Source: a virus
Strand: one strand, 5' to 3'
Length of the DNA: 49,066 nucleotides
Virus record (IMG/VR): IMGVR_UViG_3300033148_003596
Span: 1 to 49,066 of that record
How positions within the stretch are numbered: position 1 is the stretch's first letter; each line of letters opens with the position of its first letter. The translations under genes and the position numbers were made by a program. Below the pieces are notes generated by a model. That model ran no database searches. It was not told where the DNA came from and saw only the letters and a list, made by a program, of their open reading frames with translations. Shown in pieces: positions 15,383 through 22,098 of the stretch.

Positions 15383-15389
15383 ACAATAT

Positions 15390-15755
15390 ATGAGTAACCT
15401 ATTAACAGTTCGAGAGGCGGCAAGGAAATTGAATATCCCCTATGCTGGCGTACTGTATCGTATTCGACGCGGCTTGATCCCCGTGGCTGCAACCCTGGGT
15501 AAGTCTTACTTGTTGCGTGAAGAAGACATACAGCGTGTAGTGCATACTATACAGCGACGGCGAGGCCGACCGTCCCGCCCGATCACGTTTGATGAAGATA
15601 TGGCGACGACACGCGACGTAGCACGTTTGAGCGGCAAAACGATCCACCAGATCAACTATGCAGTCACAACAGGTCGACTTGTTCCCGATGGGCAGATCGA
15701 TCATACCTACTATTTTCTGCCAGAGACTGTGGACGCATTCATAAAGGAGGAATGA
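15390..15755 (+). CDS. Double HTH DNA-binding protein with an AT-hook-like linker
   Basis: 121 residues. The first excisionase-like module is TVREAARKLNIPYAGVLYRI with wing LGKSYLLREEDIQRV (residues 6-52). A basic linker RRRGRPSRP (about 57-65) contains the RGRP core of AT-hooks. The second module is TTRDVARLSGKTIHQINYAV with YYFLPETVDAF (about 73-117). Two modules separated by a minor-groove binder suit recognition of repeated A+T-rich sites such as the TATCACA repeats just upstream, so autoregulation is plausible (inference). It is expressed from a leaderless promoter and coupled by ATGA to the nuclease gene. Confidence 0.75.
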   Translation: MSNLLTVREAARKLNIPYAGVLYRIRRGLIPVAATLGKSYLLREEDIQRVVHTIQRRRGRPSRPITFDEDMATTRDVARLSGKTIHQINYAVTTGRLVPDGQIDHTYYFLPETVDAFIKEE

Positions 15756-16498
15756 TGATACATGAAGCGATTTCCGAGGTGCTATCCGAGCCGCGCAAGC
15801 CGTACAAATCACGTCGCGCGCCCCATCTGTGGCCTTCGAGTCTAGGCCGGTGTCCGCGCGCCGCAATGCTCAGAGTAAAGGGCGTCACGCCAACCGGTGA
15901 ATTCCCGCCCACGATACGCTCAGTCATGGAGCTTGGTGTGCGATATGAGGACTCGACCTACTCATATCTGCAAAGCGCATACGGCGGGCAGGTCAAGCAA
16001 TCCGTGCCGTTGCGAACCAAGATTTGGAGCGGCAAGATTGATTTTCTGGTGACCTTGCCACAGGGCGTGTACATCGTCGAGCACAAAGCCGTCGGGGATA
16101 AATGGTGGGACTATCAACAGTCGCTACCCAAGGCTGAGCATATCTGTCAGGCGTGTTTGTATCGGCATCTGTATGAGCAAATACACGGCATCATCCCGAC
16201 CGTCATACTCTATTATCGAGCATGGTCATCATGGGCTGAGTTCACTCTGGCTGAGTATGAGGATGGCGTTCGCTGTACGGGCAAGATAAACGGAGAAGAG
16301 GTTTCGCGGTGGCGCTGGGTCTCGCCGACAAAGCTCAGACTAGAGTTAGAACATTTGTTCGAAACAGGTACAATCCCAGACCCACCAAATCAGCCATCAG
16401 TCGAACAAGGATGCTTGTTCCAGGGCAAGCCGTCATGCATCTATTACGGTATCTGTTATCCTCAAGGGCAGACTCCTTCCCATGCGACCAGCACATAG
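15752..16498 (+). CDS. Cas4/RecB-like PD-(D/E)XK nuclease with Fe-S cysteines
   Basis: 248 residues. One cysteine near the N-terminus (SLGRCPRAAM, C34) and three near the C-terminus (CLFQ, PSCI, GICY; C221, C229, C235) match the four-cysteine iron-sulfur arrangement of Cas4 and AddB-type nucleases, with the same last spacing (x5). Catalytic motifs are GKIDFLV (D), YIVEHKAV (ExK) and QACLYRHLY (the QhxxY helix). Phage members are exonucleases in replication, recombination or end processing. There is no CRISPR array or Cas1 here, so an adaptation role is not indicated. The 3' end overlaps the convergent gene 16462-16869 by 37 bases. Confidence 0.85.
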   Translation: MMIHEAISEVLSEPRKPYKSRRAPHLWPSSLGRCPRAAMLRVKGVTPTGEFPPTIRSVMELGVRYEDSTYSYLQSAYGGQVKQSVPLRTKIWSGKIDFLVTLPQGVYIVEHKAVGDKWWDYQQSLPKAEHICQACLYRHLYEQIHGIIPTVILYYRAWSSWAEFTLAEYEDGVRCTGKINGEEVSRWRWVSPTKLRLELEHLFETGTIPDPPNQPSVEQGCLFQGKPSCIYYGICYPQGQTPSHATST

Positions 16499-16869
16499 GA
16501 GTCTCGCACGATAATGCGATCCCAGTAGGTCTTTGGCTTTGCATAGGCTGTGACGGCGATCCCCGATGTCGTTGTAATCATGCCGCCCTCCAGGTGGGTA
16601 TCTGCATAACAGAATCGGTATAACAATCGATTCTTTGCCGTTGACCTGTATACTTTCACGCATAAGTATCCCTTGTCGGTATAGCGATCATAGATCGTTT
16701 GGGCCTCAATGTGTTTTACGGTCGCATGCTCGTTCACAGGTTGTGCGGTGGGGACGTTGACCATCCCCACCAGCAATAATCCATTCAACATGACATACAC
16801 GATCAAGGCGATTAGCGCGAAAGCGATTACTTTGCCGATTCCTCCTCGGTCAACTCGTTCTGCTTGCAT
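16462..16869 (-). CDS. Unknown protein with one N-terminal membrane helix
   Basis: 135 residues. After a short basic start there is one hydrophobic helix (about 12-37, VIAFALIALIVYVMLNGLLLVGMV), followed by an exported or periplasmic-type domain with two cysteines (YLCVKVYRS; YRFCYAD). The ribosome site is AAGGATGAGGA. It overlaps the plus-strand nuclease gene tail to tail. The function is not recognised. Confidence 0.6.
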   Translation of the reverse strand: MQAERVDRGGIGKVIAFALIALIVYVMLNGLLLVGMVNVPTAQPVNEHATVKHIEAQTIYDRYTDKGYLCVKVYRSTAKNRLLYRFCYADTHLEGGMITTTSGIAVTAYAKPKTYWDRIIVRDSYVLVAWEGVCP

Positions 16870-16872
16870 TCC

Positions 16873-17235
16873 TCATCCTTCTCGTCTGAGACTATTGTTC
16901 CAGTAGGCTGTCAACTGTGTTGTGCGCTGTACGATTTTCAACAATGTGGCAGCTTTTTCGGACTCTGTCGAAATGCCGGTTTCCAATTGCTTTGCCAGAT
17001 CACGCAACAAATGTGAAACGAATAGGATGACGCCAAATTCATCCGTGTTTCGCCGTGATTTTGGCTTCTCAACATGCCATGCCTTTCGAAGGTCATTTAG
17101 TTCGTCTTGCAATATATCAATCAACATGTGACGACTCCCCACTGTGTCAGGGCGCAGTGTTTGTGCCCCATCAATGATTTTTGCAGTCGTTTCGGCATAT
17201 GCGTTCAATGTTTCCATATAGTTTTTGTCAGTCAT
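16873..17235 (-). CDS. Unknown helical protein, 120 residues
   Basis: ATG 17235 follows AGAAGGGGGTAACCG. The sequence is mostly helical, with a basic KPKSRRNTDEFG centre and DILQDELNDLRKAW before it. No domain recognised. It ends four bases before the membrane protein gene, so the two are co-transcribed. Confidence 0.6.
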   Translation of the reverse strand: MTDKNYMETLNAYAETTAKIIDGAQTLRPDTVGSRHMLIDILQDELNDLRKAWHVEKPKSRRNTDEFGVILFVSHLLRDLAKQLETGISTESEKAATLLKIVQRTTQLTAYWNNSLRREG

Positions 17236-17299
17236 CGGTTACCCCCTTCTGTGGCAATTGCGATTATTCTCGATCATGCGATCATACCATTTTGGCAGT

Positions 17300-17578
17300 T
17301 CACCTCCTTAGCCGCTTTTGCTTCTCGTGGGTAAGAGGCCCCGTCCAACCACTCTGTTGGTGCAATTCAAGCTCGCGATCCGATAATCCAGCGATTCTCG
17401 CCAGCAGTTTTGCCAACAACCGGATTTGCAGTTTTTGCAGGCATATGGTTTTATCGAATTGTTCAACAATCTTGCTCAGCTTAAAATACCAACAAATGAG
17501 CTCGCGAATGATGGTAAAGACAGCGCCCGCCAACACAAGTAATAAAACAAACCATATCCATCTCTCTATTTGACTCAT
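17300..17578 (-). CDS. Small membrane protein with coiled-coil tail, 92 residues
   Basis: The start at 17578 has AAAGGAGGAAAGAG. An N-terminal helix (WIWFVLLLVLAGAVFTII, about 7-24) is followed by a leucine-rich amphipathic region (LQKLQIRLLAKLLARIAGL) and a basic end. The layout recalls i-spanin-like or other single-anchor phage proteins, but it lies outside the lysis cassette, so no role is assigned. Confidence 0.55.
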   Translation of the reverse strand: MSQIERWIWFVLLLVLAGAVFTIIRELICWYFKLSKIVEQFDKTICLQKLQIRLLAKLLARIAGLSDRELELHQQSGWTGPLTHEKQKRLRR

Positions 17579-17591
17579 CTCTTTCCTCCTT

Positions 17592-17867
17592 TCAACACCC
17601 ACTTGATCGGCCTGAGATATCGCATCTTCGACCTCGATGCGGCAACGGACTCAGGGTACGCAACCCTCGTTGCCAAACGCTCGGCTCTATTCCAACGCTC
17701 TCGGCTAGATACCATGCATAGTTGCCAAGCAGAAAATAGTACGCACTCCATCGCTCCACTGCCGACCGGTTATCAGCCCTTACATCCTTAATGGCTTGCT
17801 CCAAGATTGCTTCGTAGAGACCAAGAATGCCTTCGCTTGGCAATTCACCGCCCTTTACGTGTCCCAT
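17592..17867 (-). CDS. Unknown protein, 91 residues
   Basis: ATG 17867 follows TTGGAGCGAC. A helical domain (ILGLYEAILEQAIKDVRADN; VERWSAYYFLLGNYAWYLAES) resembles small DNA-adjacent phage proteins of early operons, but I do not recognise it. The C-terminus is basic and cysteine-containing. Confidence 0.55.
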   Translation of the reverse strand: MGHVKGGELPSEGILGLYEAILEQAIKDVRADNRSAVERWSAYYFLLGNYAWYLAESVGIEPSVWQRGLRTLSPLPHRGRRCDISGRSSGC

Positions 17868-17901
17868 GTCGCTCCAATACGTCCTACCCCAGATTGTGAC
17901 A

Positions 17902-18114
17902 TCACTTCATCATCGCCCATGTTACGAAAAAGAATCCGCCTATTGTCCATACCCACCAAGCGGCCCAGGCCACACGCGGTTTCCACCGTGGCTCAATAAA
18001 CACCCCTATCTGTTCGCTTTTCCATTGGCTAAAGTCAATCCTCGCTGCTAGAACCATTAACCCAATCATACCGCCTATCCAGGAAAGTATATATAGCGCC
18101 GCCTTATCACGCAT
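17902..18114 (-). CDS. Small two-helix membrane protein, 70 residues
   Basis: Start at 18114 behind GGGGGCAGAGG. Hydrophobic helices at about 7-23 (LYILSWIGGMIGLMVLA) and 49-68 (AAWWVWTIGGFFFVTWAM) are separated by a polar, tryptophan-containing loop. Function unknown. Confidence 0.55.
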   Translation of the reverse strand: MRDKAALYILSWIGGMIGLMVLAARIDFSQWKSEQIGVFIEPRWKPRVAWAAWWVWTIGGFFFVTWAMMK

Positions 18115-18129
18115 CCTCTGCCCCCTTCA

Positions 18130-18546
18130 TTAAATGTCTGCCTCGTCTTCCTCTAAGCCGCGCAATCGCTCATTTTCGACTATAAGTGCATCGTTCTTGG
18201 CGCGCAGGGCGGCATTGTCGGCGGTGAGAGTATTGATTCTCTCGCGTAGCCGGCCCGCCTTGCCATGCTCTGCCCACAACACGTCCAGGCGGTGCAGAAG
18301 CTCCACCCAATCAGGCAAATCAAATAGGCACCCCAACCTCTCTGCCAACATCTTGTCGCTCATGTCTCTCTCCTCGCATAGCTGGCACTCGTCGGCAGGG
18401 CAAGAATAGGAAAATAACTCTCCTGCCTTTAACTCGCCATCTTTTATATCCAGCATATACCTATTATCATAATCTGCCCACCTTTTTCCCCACACCAACA
18501 CTCGCCTCCCATGGTGCATCATCCAGTCACCGACCTTGATTGTCAT
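18130..18546 (-). CDS. Unknown protein with C-terminal coiled coil, 138 residues
   Basis: ATG 18546 with AAGGAGGTGATCCC. The N-terminal part is beta-rich (IKVGDWMMHHGRRVLVWG) with a CPADECQLCEERD cysteine group near 49-61. The last third is a coiled coil (LRERINTLTADNAALRAKND, ALIVENERLR). It is coupled to a 20-residue upstream frame by ATGA. No family recognised. Confidence 0.6.
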   Translation of the reverse strand: MTIKVGDWMMHHGRRVLVWGKRWADYDNRYMLDIKDGELKAGELFSYSCPADECQLCEERDMSDKMLAERLGCLFDLPDWVELLHRLDVLWAEHGKAGRLRERINTLTADNAALRAKNDALIVENERLRGLEEDEADI

Positions 18547-18605
18547 GGGATCACCTCCTTGTACGTGACCAGCAGGCCACTTGCATCTACGCGCAGAACG
18601 TTCAT
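18543..18605 (-). CDS. 20-residue upstream mini-ORF, translationally coupled
   Basis: ATG 18605 has GGGAGGGAGACG upstream; the frame ends TGA at 18543, overlapping the ATG of the next gene. The peptide starts MNVLRVDASGLL. The strong ribosome site and exact ATGA junction support translation. It may be a coupling leader rather than a functional protein. Confidence 0.4.
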   Translation of the reverse strand: MNVLRVDASGLLVTYKEVIP

Positions 18606-18635
18606 CGTCTCCCTCCCTTCGTTGTTGCTTTCCCG

Positions 18636-19121
18636 TCAGCCGTCATCACCTCTCGTACCTTCTCCCTCTCTTTCACTTGTGCCTGCGCTATTTTCGAAGT
18701 GCTGTTCAAGTGCCAATACTGCACAACAGTCAGAGCAGAGAACACCGCCTGCCCACTCTCCAAATCCGTCCGATGCCTCTGTCTGCAGAATCTCCAGCCC
18801 ACAACGATCACAAATCGTCATGTCTCCCAAATCATCACCAGACAAGGATACATCATCATACATTGTTGAGCAACGGCCACCACAAGCAGGACAAATTGGA
18901 GATCGCCCCCGCTGCTCAATGATAGCTATCGTCTCAGCACAATGACATGGCTCGTCCACGAGTAAGTCAATAGCTTGTGCTATTCTCTTAGCGACGTTCT
19001 CGTTGGTATTATCGCCAAGAACCATGTCTAGGCTCCCCTTACCCTCACATAGGCGTTGCAACCCAAGTGCGGCTTCTGCAATTGTCACGAGCGAATTTAG
19101 ATTTACCACTACTTTACACAT
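18636..19121 (-). CDS. Zinc-binding protein with several CxxC pairs, 161 residues
   Basis: Start at 19121 with AAGGAGAAATCA. The first 55 residues are helical. Then come CHC (59-61), ICPACGGRC (76-84), ICDRCGLEIL (about 103-112) and VLCSDCCAVL (about 127-136), enough ligands for two zinc ribbons. The acidic and glycine-rich tail EREGEGTRGDDG is probably disordered. Such proteins often bind nucleic acid or host protein; no specific family recognised. Confidence 0.6.
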   Translation of the reverse strand: MCKVVVNLNSLVTIAEAALGLQRLCEGKGSLDMVLGDNTNENVAKRIAQAIDLLVDEPCHCAETIAIIEQRGRSPICPACGGRCSTMYDDVSLSGDDLGDMTICDRCGLEILQTEASDGFGEWAGGVLCSDCCAVLALEQHFENSAGTSEREGEGTRGDDG

Positions 19122-19139
19122 TGATTTCTCCTTGTTCTG

Positions 19140-19325
19140 TTATGCTCTCTCGCGCTCTTTCCTATGTCGTAACTTCGTGTCCCGCAAAAATACGTTGCTC
19201 TTACACAAGCACAGAAACGGCCTCACTTTGTACATCCGGCCACACAAACTGCAAATACACACGGCGTCTGCTTTGTCCTCTGTCAACAGTGGCTCTGTTT
19301 CTGCGATCAAAGTCATCTCAGCCAT
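19140..19325 (-). CDS. Small zinc-finger protein, 61 residues
   Basis: ATG 19325 with GAGGTGAAAT. Ligand pairs CICSLCG (23-29) and CLCK (39-42) form one likely zinc site. The last 15 residues are strongly basic (RDTKLRHRKERERA). Probably a nucleic-acid-binding accessory protein. Confidence 0.55.
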   Translation of the reverse strand: MAEMTLIAETEPLLTEDKADAVCICSLCGRMYKVRPFLCLCKSNVFLRDTKLRHRKERERA

Positions 19326-19328
19326 ATT

Positions 19329-19511
19329 TCACCTCGCTTCCAGGCATTTTATAATAAAGTCAATAACACCCACCAACGTTTCCTCATTCCATCGCATCAC
19401 CCGTATAGCGTAGTCCCGCCTTTCCATAGCCCAATCCTTTTTCGGGAATAGATCACGGCGCAACAACATGTACAGGTCAACCACCCATTTTTCGAGCTTC
19501 TCGCGATTCAT
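19329..19511 (-). CDS. Unknown helical protein, 60 residues
   Basis: The start at 19511 forms ATGA with the stop of the preceding gene and has AAGGAGGAG upstream; a longer in-frame start at 19568 is less likely. Basic, helical, with LYMLLRRDLFPKKDW. Function unknown. Confidence 0.55.
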   Translation of the reverse strand: MNREKLEKWVVDLYMLLRRDLFPKKDWAMERRDYAIRVMRWNEETLVGVIDFIIKCLEAR

Positions 19512-19687
19512 TGGTTTAACTCCTCCTTCAACTCTTTGATCCATTCTCGCAAATATTCTTCTGGACACTGCATTGCCACACCTCGTAAGTGCTCTCTCAC
19601 AAGCATATGCTTTTCAATGGGAATCTCAGACCTGTGCAAGCGCATCCAGAGATATTCCACTTGATCTACCAACCATGGATTTCTCAT
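19508..19687 (-). CDS. Unknown protein, 59 residues
   Basis: Starts MRNPWLVDQVEYLWMRLHRS and ends KELKEELNQ. It is linked on both sides by ATGA overlaps (19687 and 19511) and has GAGG upstream. The overlaps and start signals make it a credible gene; no function can be given. Confidence 0.5.
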   Translation of the reverse strand: MRNPWLVDQVEYLWMRLHRSEIPIEKHMLVREHLRGVAMQCPEEYLREWIKELKEELNQ

Positions 19688-19950
19688 AAACCCAACTCCT
19701 CTTTAAGCTCCATGACCAGTGCTCGTACTTCCTCTAGTGTAGCAACCCCTAACCACTTGTGAGCCAACGTTTTCACAACATAGTCACTGCTCATTCTCGA
19801 TTCATAGGTTGTCACATCGTTTATGAGGGTCAGTAAAGCGCGCTGTGCCTTGGCCCACTCACGTGCCCTTTCACTCGTATTTTCCCAACCCTGTGCCAGA
19901 TTCGCTCCAGCACGCGCACTTGACTTGCCTGTGCTTTTCGCACTCATCAT
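19684..19950 (-). CDS. Unknown protein, 88 residues
   Basis: Start at 19950 or at the next codon, with GAGAGGGGG upstream. A basic low-complexity N-terminus (SAKSTGKSSARAG) is followed by a helical domain ending VATLEEVRALVMELKEELGL. The C-terminal LKEEL is also found in the next gene, a small local similarity. Not recognised. Confidence 0.5.
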   Translation of the reverse strand: MMSAKSTGKSSARAGANLAQGWENTSERAREWAKAQRALLTLINDVTTYESRMSSDYVVKTLAHKWLGVATLEEVRALVMELKEELGL

Positions 19951-19976
19951 TCAGTCCCCCTCTCTGCAATACCAAG

Positions 19977-20105
19977 CTATGAGAGCTCCGCCCCCTCATC
20001 TATGCTCATGTCATTGGGATCAAAGTCCCGTAACTGCCTCATTGTGTCATCTATTGAGGTGTTGATCTGCCCTAGTCGCCGCCTGAGTTCTTGCTCGTCT
20101 TTCAT
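19977..20105 (-). CDS. Unknown acidic protein, 42 residues
   Basis: ATG 20105 overlaps the stop of the preceding gene (ATGA) and has GAGGAGGAAGC. Sequence begins MKDEQELRRRLGQINTSIDD and ends with an acidic tail. Function unknown. Confidence 0.45.
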   Translation of the reverse strand: MKDEQELRRRLGQINTSIDDTMRQLRDFDPNDMSIDEGAELS

Positions 20106-20302
20106 GCTTCCTCCTCTACCTTGACTGTATCCTCGATCTCAATATGTCGCCATGTCATCTTGTGCTGGTCACAATCTTTTTTTACAATATAATCATCATA
20201 GCCATTTGGTGGCACATAGACTTCTATCGTTTGACCAATCAACTTGGTATACCAAGCTGACTGGTCGTAGCTCTTTATGATCCGTACCGTACAGGATTTC
20301 AT
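20102..20302 (-). CDS. Small beta-rich protein, copy 2 of a tandem pair
   Basis: 66 residues. It is paralogous to the upstream gene: CTVRIIKSYDQSAWYTKLIG aligns with ITVCITKAKRRSYWYAQLIG, and then EVYV with EVYL. Both continue as a short strand, a charged loop and an IE/V motif. Start at 20302 overlaps the upstream stop (ATGA). The layout suggests a small beta-barrel; the role is unknown. Confidence 0.6.
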   Translation of the reverse strand: MKSCTVRIIKSYDQSAWYTKLIGQTIEVYVPPNGYDDYIVKKDCDQHKMTWRHIEIEDTVKVEEEA

Positions 20303-20490
20303 GCCACCACCTCGATGCAATCCTCACGGCGGATATAATGATGCGGGCCGTCTCCTCTATCGCGGTCCTCTTTGAGAATGTACGTCGCATTGTCATAGCA
20401 TAGATAGACCTCGAACGACTCGCCAATAAGCTGAGCATACCAATAGCTCCTGCGCTTGGCCTTTGTGATACACACTGTTATTGCACCCAT
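20299..20490 (-). CDS. Small beta-rich protein, copy 1 of a tandem pair
   Basis: 63 residues starting MGAITVCITKAKRRSYWYAQ. ATG 20490 follows GGGGGAAATGAG and a consensus promoter about 25 bases away. It is first gene of the leftward operon of small proteins ending near 16462. See its paralogue at 20102-20302. Confidence 0.6.
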   Translation of the reverse strand: MGAITVCITKAKRRSYWYAQLIGESFEVYLCYDNATYILKEDRDRGDGPHHYIRREDCIEVVA

Positions 20491-20512
20491 CTCATTTCCC
20501 CCTGCAATCATT

Positions 20513-20541
20513 ATTATAGCAAAATAGCTAGGCCGTGTCAA
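20513..20541 (-). promoter_or_regulatory. Consensus sigma-70 promoter for the small-gene operon
   Basis: On the minus strand, TTGACA (20541-20536), a 17-base spacer and TATAAT (20518-20513) with a TGC extension. The -35 lies inside the direct repeat 20536-20565. Confidence 0.85.
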
Positions 20542-20565
20542 GTCTCAATATGATGCCTTTGGCGT
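20536..20565 (-). repeat. 30-bp promoter-linked direct repeat, left copy
   Basis: Matches 22233-22262 at 26 of 30 positions in the same orientation. On the minus strand each copy reads ACGCC-n-AAGGC, then a TCATATTGAG stretch running into the TTGACA -35 box. Both copies contain a frame ending TPKASY-stop; it is the true C-terminus of the 22242 gene in the right copy. The two copies bracket the HNH, methyltransferase and MutS-I genes. Confidence 0.75.
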
Positions 20566-20587
20566 CATATCCCCAGCCTCGGCTGTA
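20565..20587 (-). repeat. 23-bp exact repeat of the methyltransferase 3' end
   Basis: Identical to 20915-20937, which spans the last codons and stop of the adenine methyltransferase. This copy lies between the MutS-I-like gene and the next promoter, directly adjoining the 30-bp repeat, and looks like a recombination scar. Confidence 0.75.
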
Positions 20588-20627
20588 GCAATATGTTTTC
20601 AGCATCATTATAGATGCCAATGTGCGT

Positions 20628-20918
20628 CTACTGTTCCTTCGTGATTTCCTCAAGTACGCCAACTTTGTGGCCTGCTTCAATGAGCTTGGCGATAATCGGC
20701 TTCGCGTCTGTGATGGGAATAGATACAAAGTCAAGTATCTCGCCTAGGCATCCCCTGCGTGTCTCTAGCGAAACGCCACACAACTGTGCTATTACTTGTG
20801 CATCTTGCTCGTATGCCTCATAGGTCTGCTTATTGACAGGGAATAGCATAACGAGGGCTGGTTGCTGTACCTTGATGCGGATGTATATCTGTTGCCATTG
20901 GAAGGGTTTCTTGCTCAT
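20628..20918 (-). CDS. Standalone MutS domain I-like protein, 96 residues
   Basis: The order of elements matches the N-terminal mismatch-contacting domain of Mut[21 protein letters not shown] against the family's YlxLKaqhPd-LLFyrmGD; [20 protein letters not shown] against FYElFyeDAkxaaxlLdItL; then [20 protein letters not shown] against IPMAGvPyHaxxxYlxkLvxxGykV, ending GVLEEI against aicEQ. The tyrosine and glutamate of the wedge are present, but the wedge phenylalanine position is T. There is no clamp or ATPase, so it cannot be a full repair protein. Start at 20918 overlaps the methyltransferase stop (ATGA). Role unknown; a DNA-binding partner of the methyltransferase or nuclease is possible. 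Confidence 0.65.
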   Translation of the reverse strand: MSKKPFQWQQIYIRIKVQQPALVMLFPVNKQTYEAYEQDAQVIAQLCGVSLETRRGCLGEILDFVSIPITDAKPIIAKLIEAGHKVGVLEEITKEQ

Positions 20919-20937
20919 ATCCCCAGCCTCGGCTGTA
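20915..20937 (-). repeat. 23-bp repeat, methyltransferase 3' end copy
   Basis: Exact match to 20565-20587; includes the methyltransferase stop codon. Confidence 0.75.
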
Positions 20938-21550
20938 ACTGTGCCTCTGCGATCCTTCTCTGTGCAATCTCAAAGTAACCCTGATCTATCTCGATGCCGA
21001 TGAATGAGCGTCCTGTCTTGACGCAGGCGACGCCCGTTGTGCCAGAACCCATAAAGGGATCAAGGATGGTGTCGCTAGGTTGGGTATAATTCTCAAGAAG
21101 CCAGCACATAAGTGCAAGTGGCTTTTGTGTTGGATGATAGCGTTCTTCTGGACGCTGCTTGATAAAGCCGCTCCAGCGCCATACAAACTTTCTAACAGCT
21201 TTTTTGTGTGACGTCCAGGCCAATTCGCAGTCAGCAAAATCATTCGCAGTGCATTTGTCCCAGACGACCCATGAACTTGAGGCGGGTAGCCAGTTGGCAT
21301 AATAGTTCCCGCCGAATAAGACAACGTGCTTGCCAATTCTGAGCAGATGATCTATGTAGACACGACTTAGCTTTTTGTCCCACTGATAGTCACCATAGTC
21401 TCGCGGTTTTGCCAAGCTCTCCCTTGACATATTCTTGCGGCCCGATTCGCCTATCCCATACGGCGGGTCTGTTATCACCGCATCCACGCTATTCTCTGGC
21501 ATAGTTCGCATTATGGCAAGGCAATCACCACAATGTAATTCAATCGTCAT
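20915..21550 (-). CDS. DNA adenine N6-methyltransferase (beta class)
   Basis: 211 residues with the permuted motif order. Motif [11 protein letters not shown] (26-34) comes first, and motif [12 protein letters not shown] (163-173) with FIGIEID lies near the C-terminus, with target-recognition sequence between ([31 protein letters not shown]). The DPPY motif indicates an amino-methylating enzyme of the adenine type. It follows the HNH gene by 15 bases and is coupled to the MutS-I gene. The pairing with an HNH nuclease suggests self-protection or host-restriction evasion. The recognition sequence cannot be told from here. Confidence 0.9.
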   Translation of the reverse strand: MTIELHCGDCLAIMRTMPENSVDAVITDPPYGIGESGRKNMSRESLAKPRDYGDYQWDKKLSRVYIDHLLRIGKHVVLFGGNYYANWLPASSSWVVWDKCTANDFADCELAWTSHKKAVRKFVWRWSGFIKQRPEERYHPTQKPLALMCWLLENYTQPSDTILDPFMGSGTTGVACVKTGRSFIGIEIDQGYFEIAQRRIAEAQLQPRLGI

Positions 21551-21565
21551 TGCCTATACTCCCCG

Positions 21566-22075
21566 TCATTTTACAAGAAATACCTCTTTCCCCTTCGGCT
21601 CCTTATCATGACACTTTTTACAAAGCGTTAGCCCATTGTCTATCGCAAACCGCAATTCGGGGTACGTCGCGAAGGGTTTAATGTGATGAGCCTCAAGCCT
21701 TATTAAATGCCCCTTTTTGCTTCTTGCCCCACATTTTTGGCATGTCCAGTTGTCTCTCTTGAATACGCTTTCTCGCCATAACTTGTATCTTTCGCCATTT
21801 CTGTCTTTTCTATTTTCATAATTCACTCCCCCCCTCCAGTTTGGATTATTTGAACCAGTTCTATCGCGTGGTTTTCGTGCCACTTTCTTTTTGCCGATTT
21901 GCCACTGAAAGTAGCATTCTTTTGAACAGAACTTATTCTCGCCCTTTTTGATTGCTGAGGGCTTTCTCCAAAACTGTTTACCACAAACCCAACAGAAAAA
22001 GAAGCTCCCCTTTTTATGTGCTTCTGATATTTTCCTTGCTCTTTCCTCTGGGTTTGAATAAACCCCCTTTGGCAT
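21566..22075 (-). CDS. HNH endonuclease with NUMOD3-like region
   Basis: 169 residues from ATG 22075 behind AGGAGAAATAG. Two cysteine pairs near the start (CWVCG 28-32; C50 and C54) form a zinc site. GSNNPNWRGG (74-83) matches the NUMOD3 DNA-binding motif of homing nucleases. The HNH core has CQKCG (112-116), LEAHHIKPFATYPELRFAI (about 128-146) with N147, and LCKKCHD (151-157). It is lysine-rich and its DNA is more A+T-rich than its neighbours, consistent with arrival by transfer. It is preceded by a 130-base structured leader and followed by a methyltransferase. Confidence 0.9.
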   Translation of the reverse strand: MPKGVYSNPEERARKISEAHKKGSFFFCWVCGKQFWRKPSAIKKGENKFCSKECYFQWQIGKKKVARKPRDRTGSNNPNWRGGVNYENRKDRNGERYKLWRESVFKRDNWTCQKCGARSKKGHLIRLEAHHIKPFATYPELRFAIDNGLTLCKKCHDKEPKGKEVFLVK

Positions 22076-22098
22076 ACTATTTCTCCTACAACAGGAAA

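Larger units (their letters stand above)
15074..15389. promoter_or_regulatory. Divergent control region with iterons and inverted repeats; candidate origin or operator
   Basis: 316 bases between the leftward 15073 gene and the rightward 15390 gene. It holds divergent promoters, several TATCACA/TGTGATA motifs (15111-15117, a tandem trio at 15235-15257, inverted at about 15154-15161), a long inverted repeat (15167-15193 with 15311-15336), and a short palindrome TCGGAAaccTTCCGA (15297-15311). One TGTGATA copy abuts the -10 box of the leftward promoter, as an operator would. It is A+T rich around the repeats. It could be an operator region, a replication origin, or both. Confidence 0.65.

Noticed and set aside
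20528-20734. 68-codon frame across the repeat and promoter between the MutS-I gene and the next operon
   Set aside because: It has no ribosome site and runs through the hairpin, the repeats and the -35 box, so it is a by-product of the repeats.
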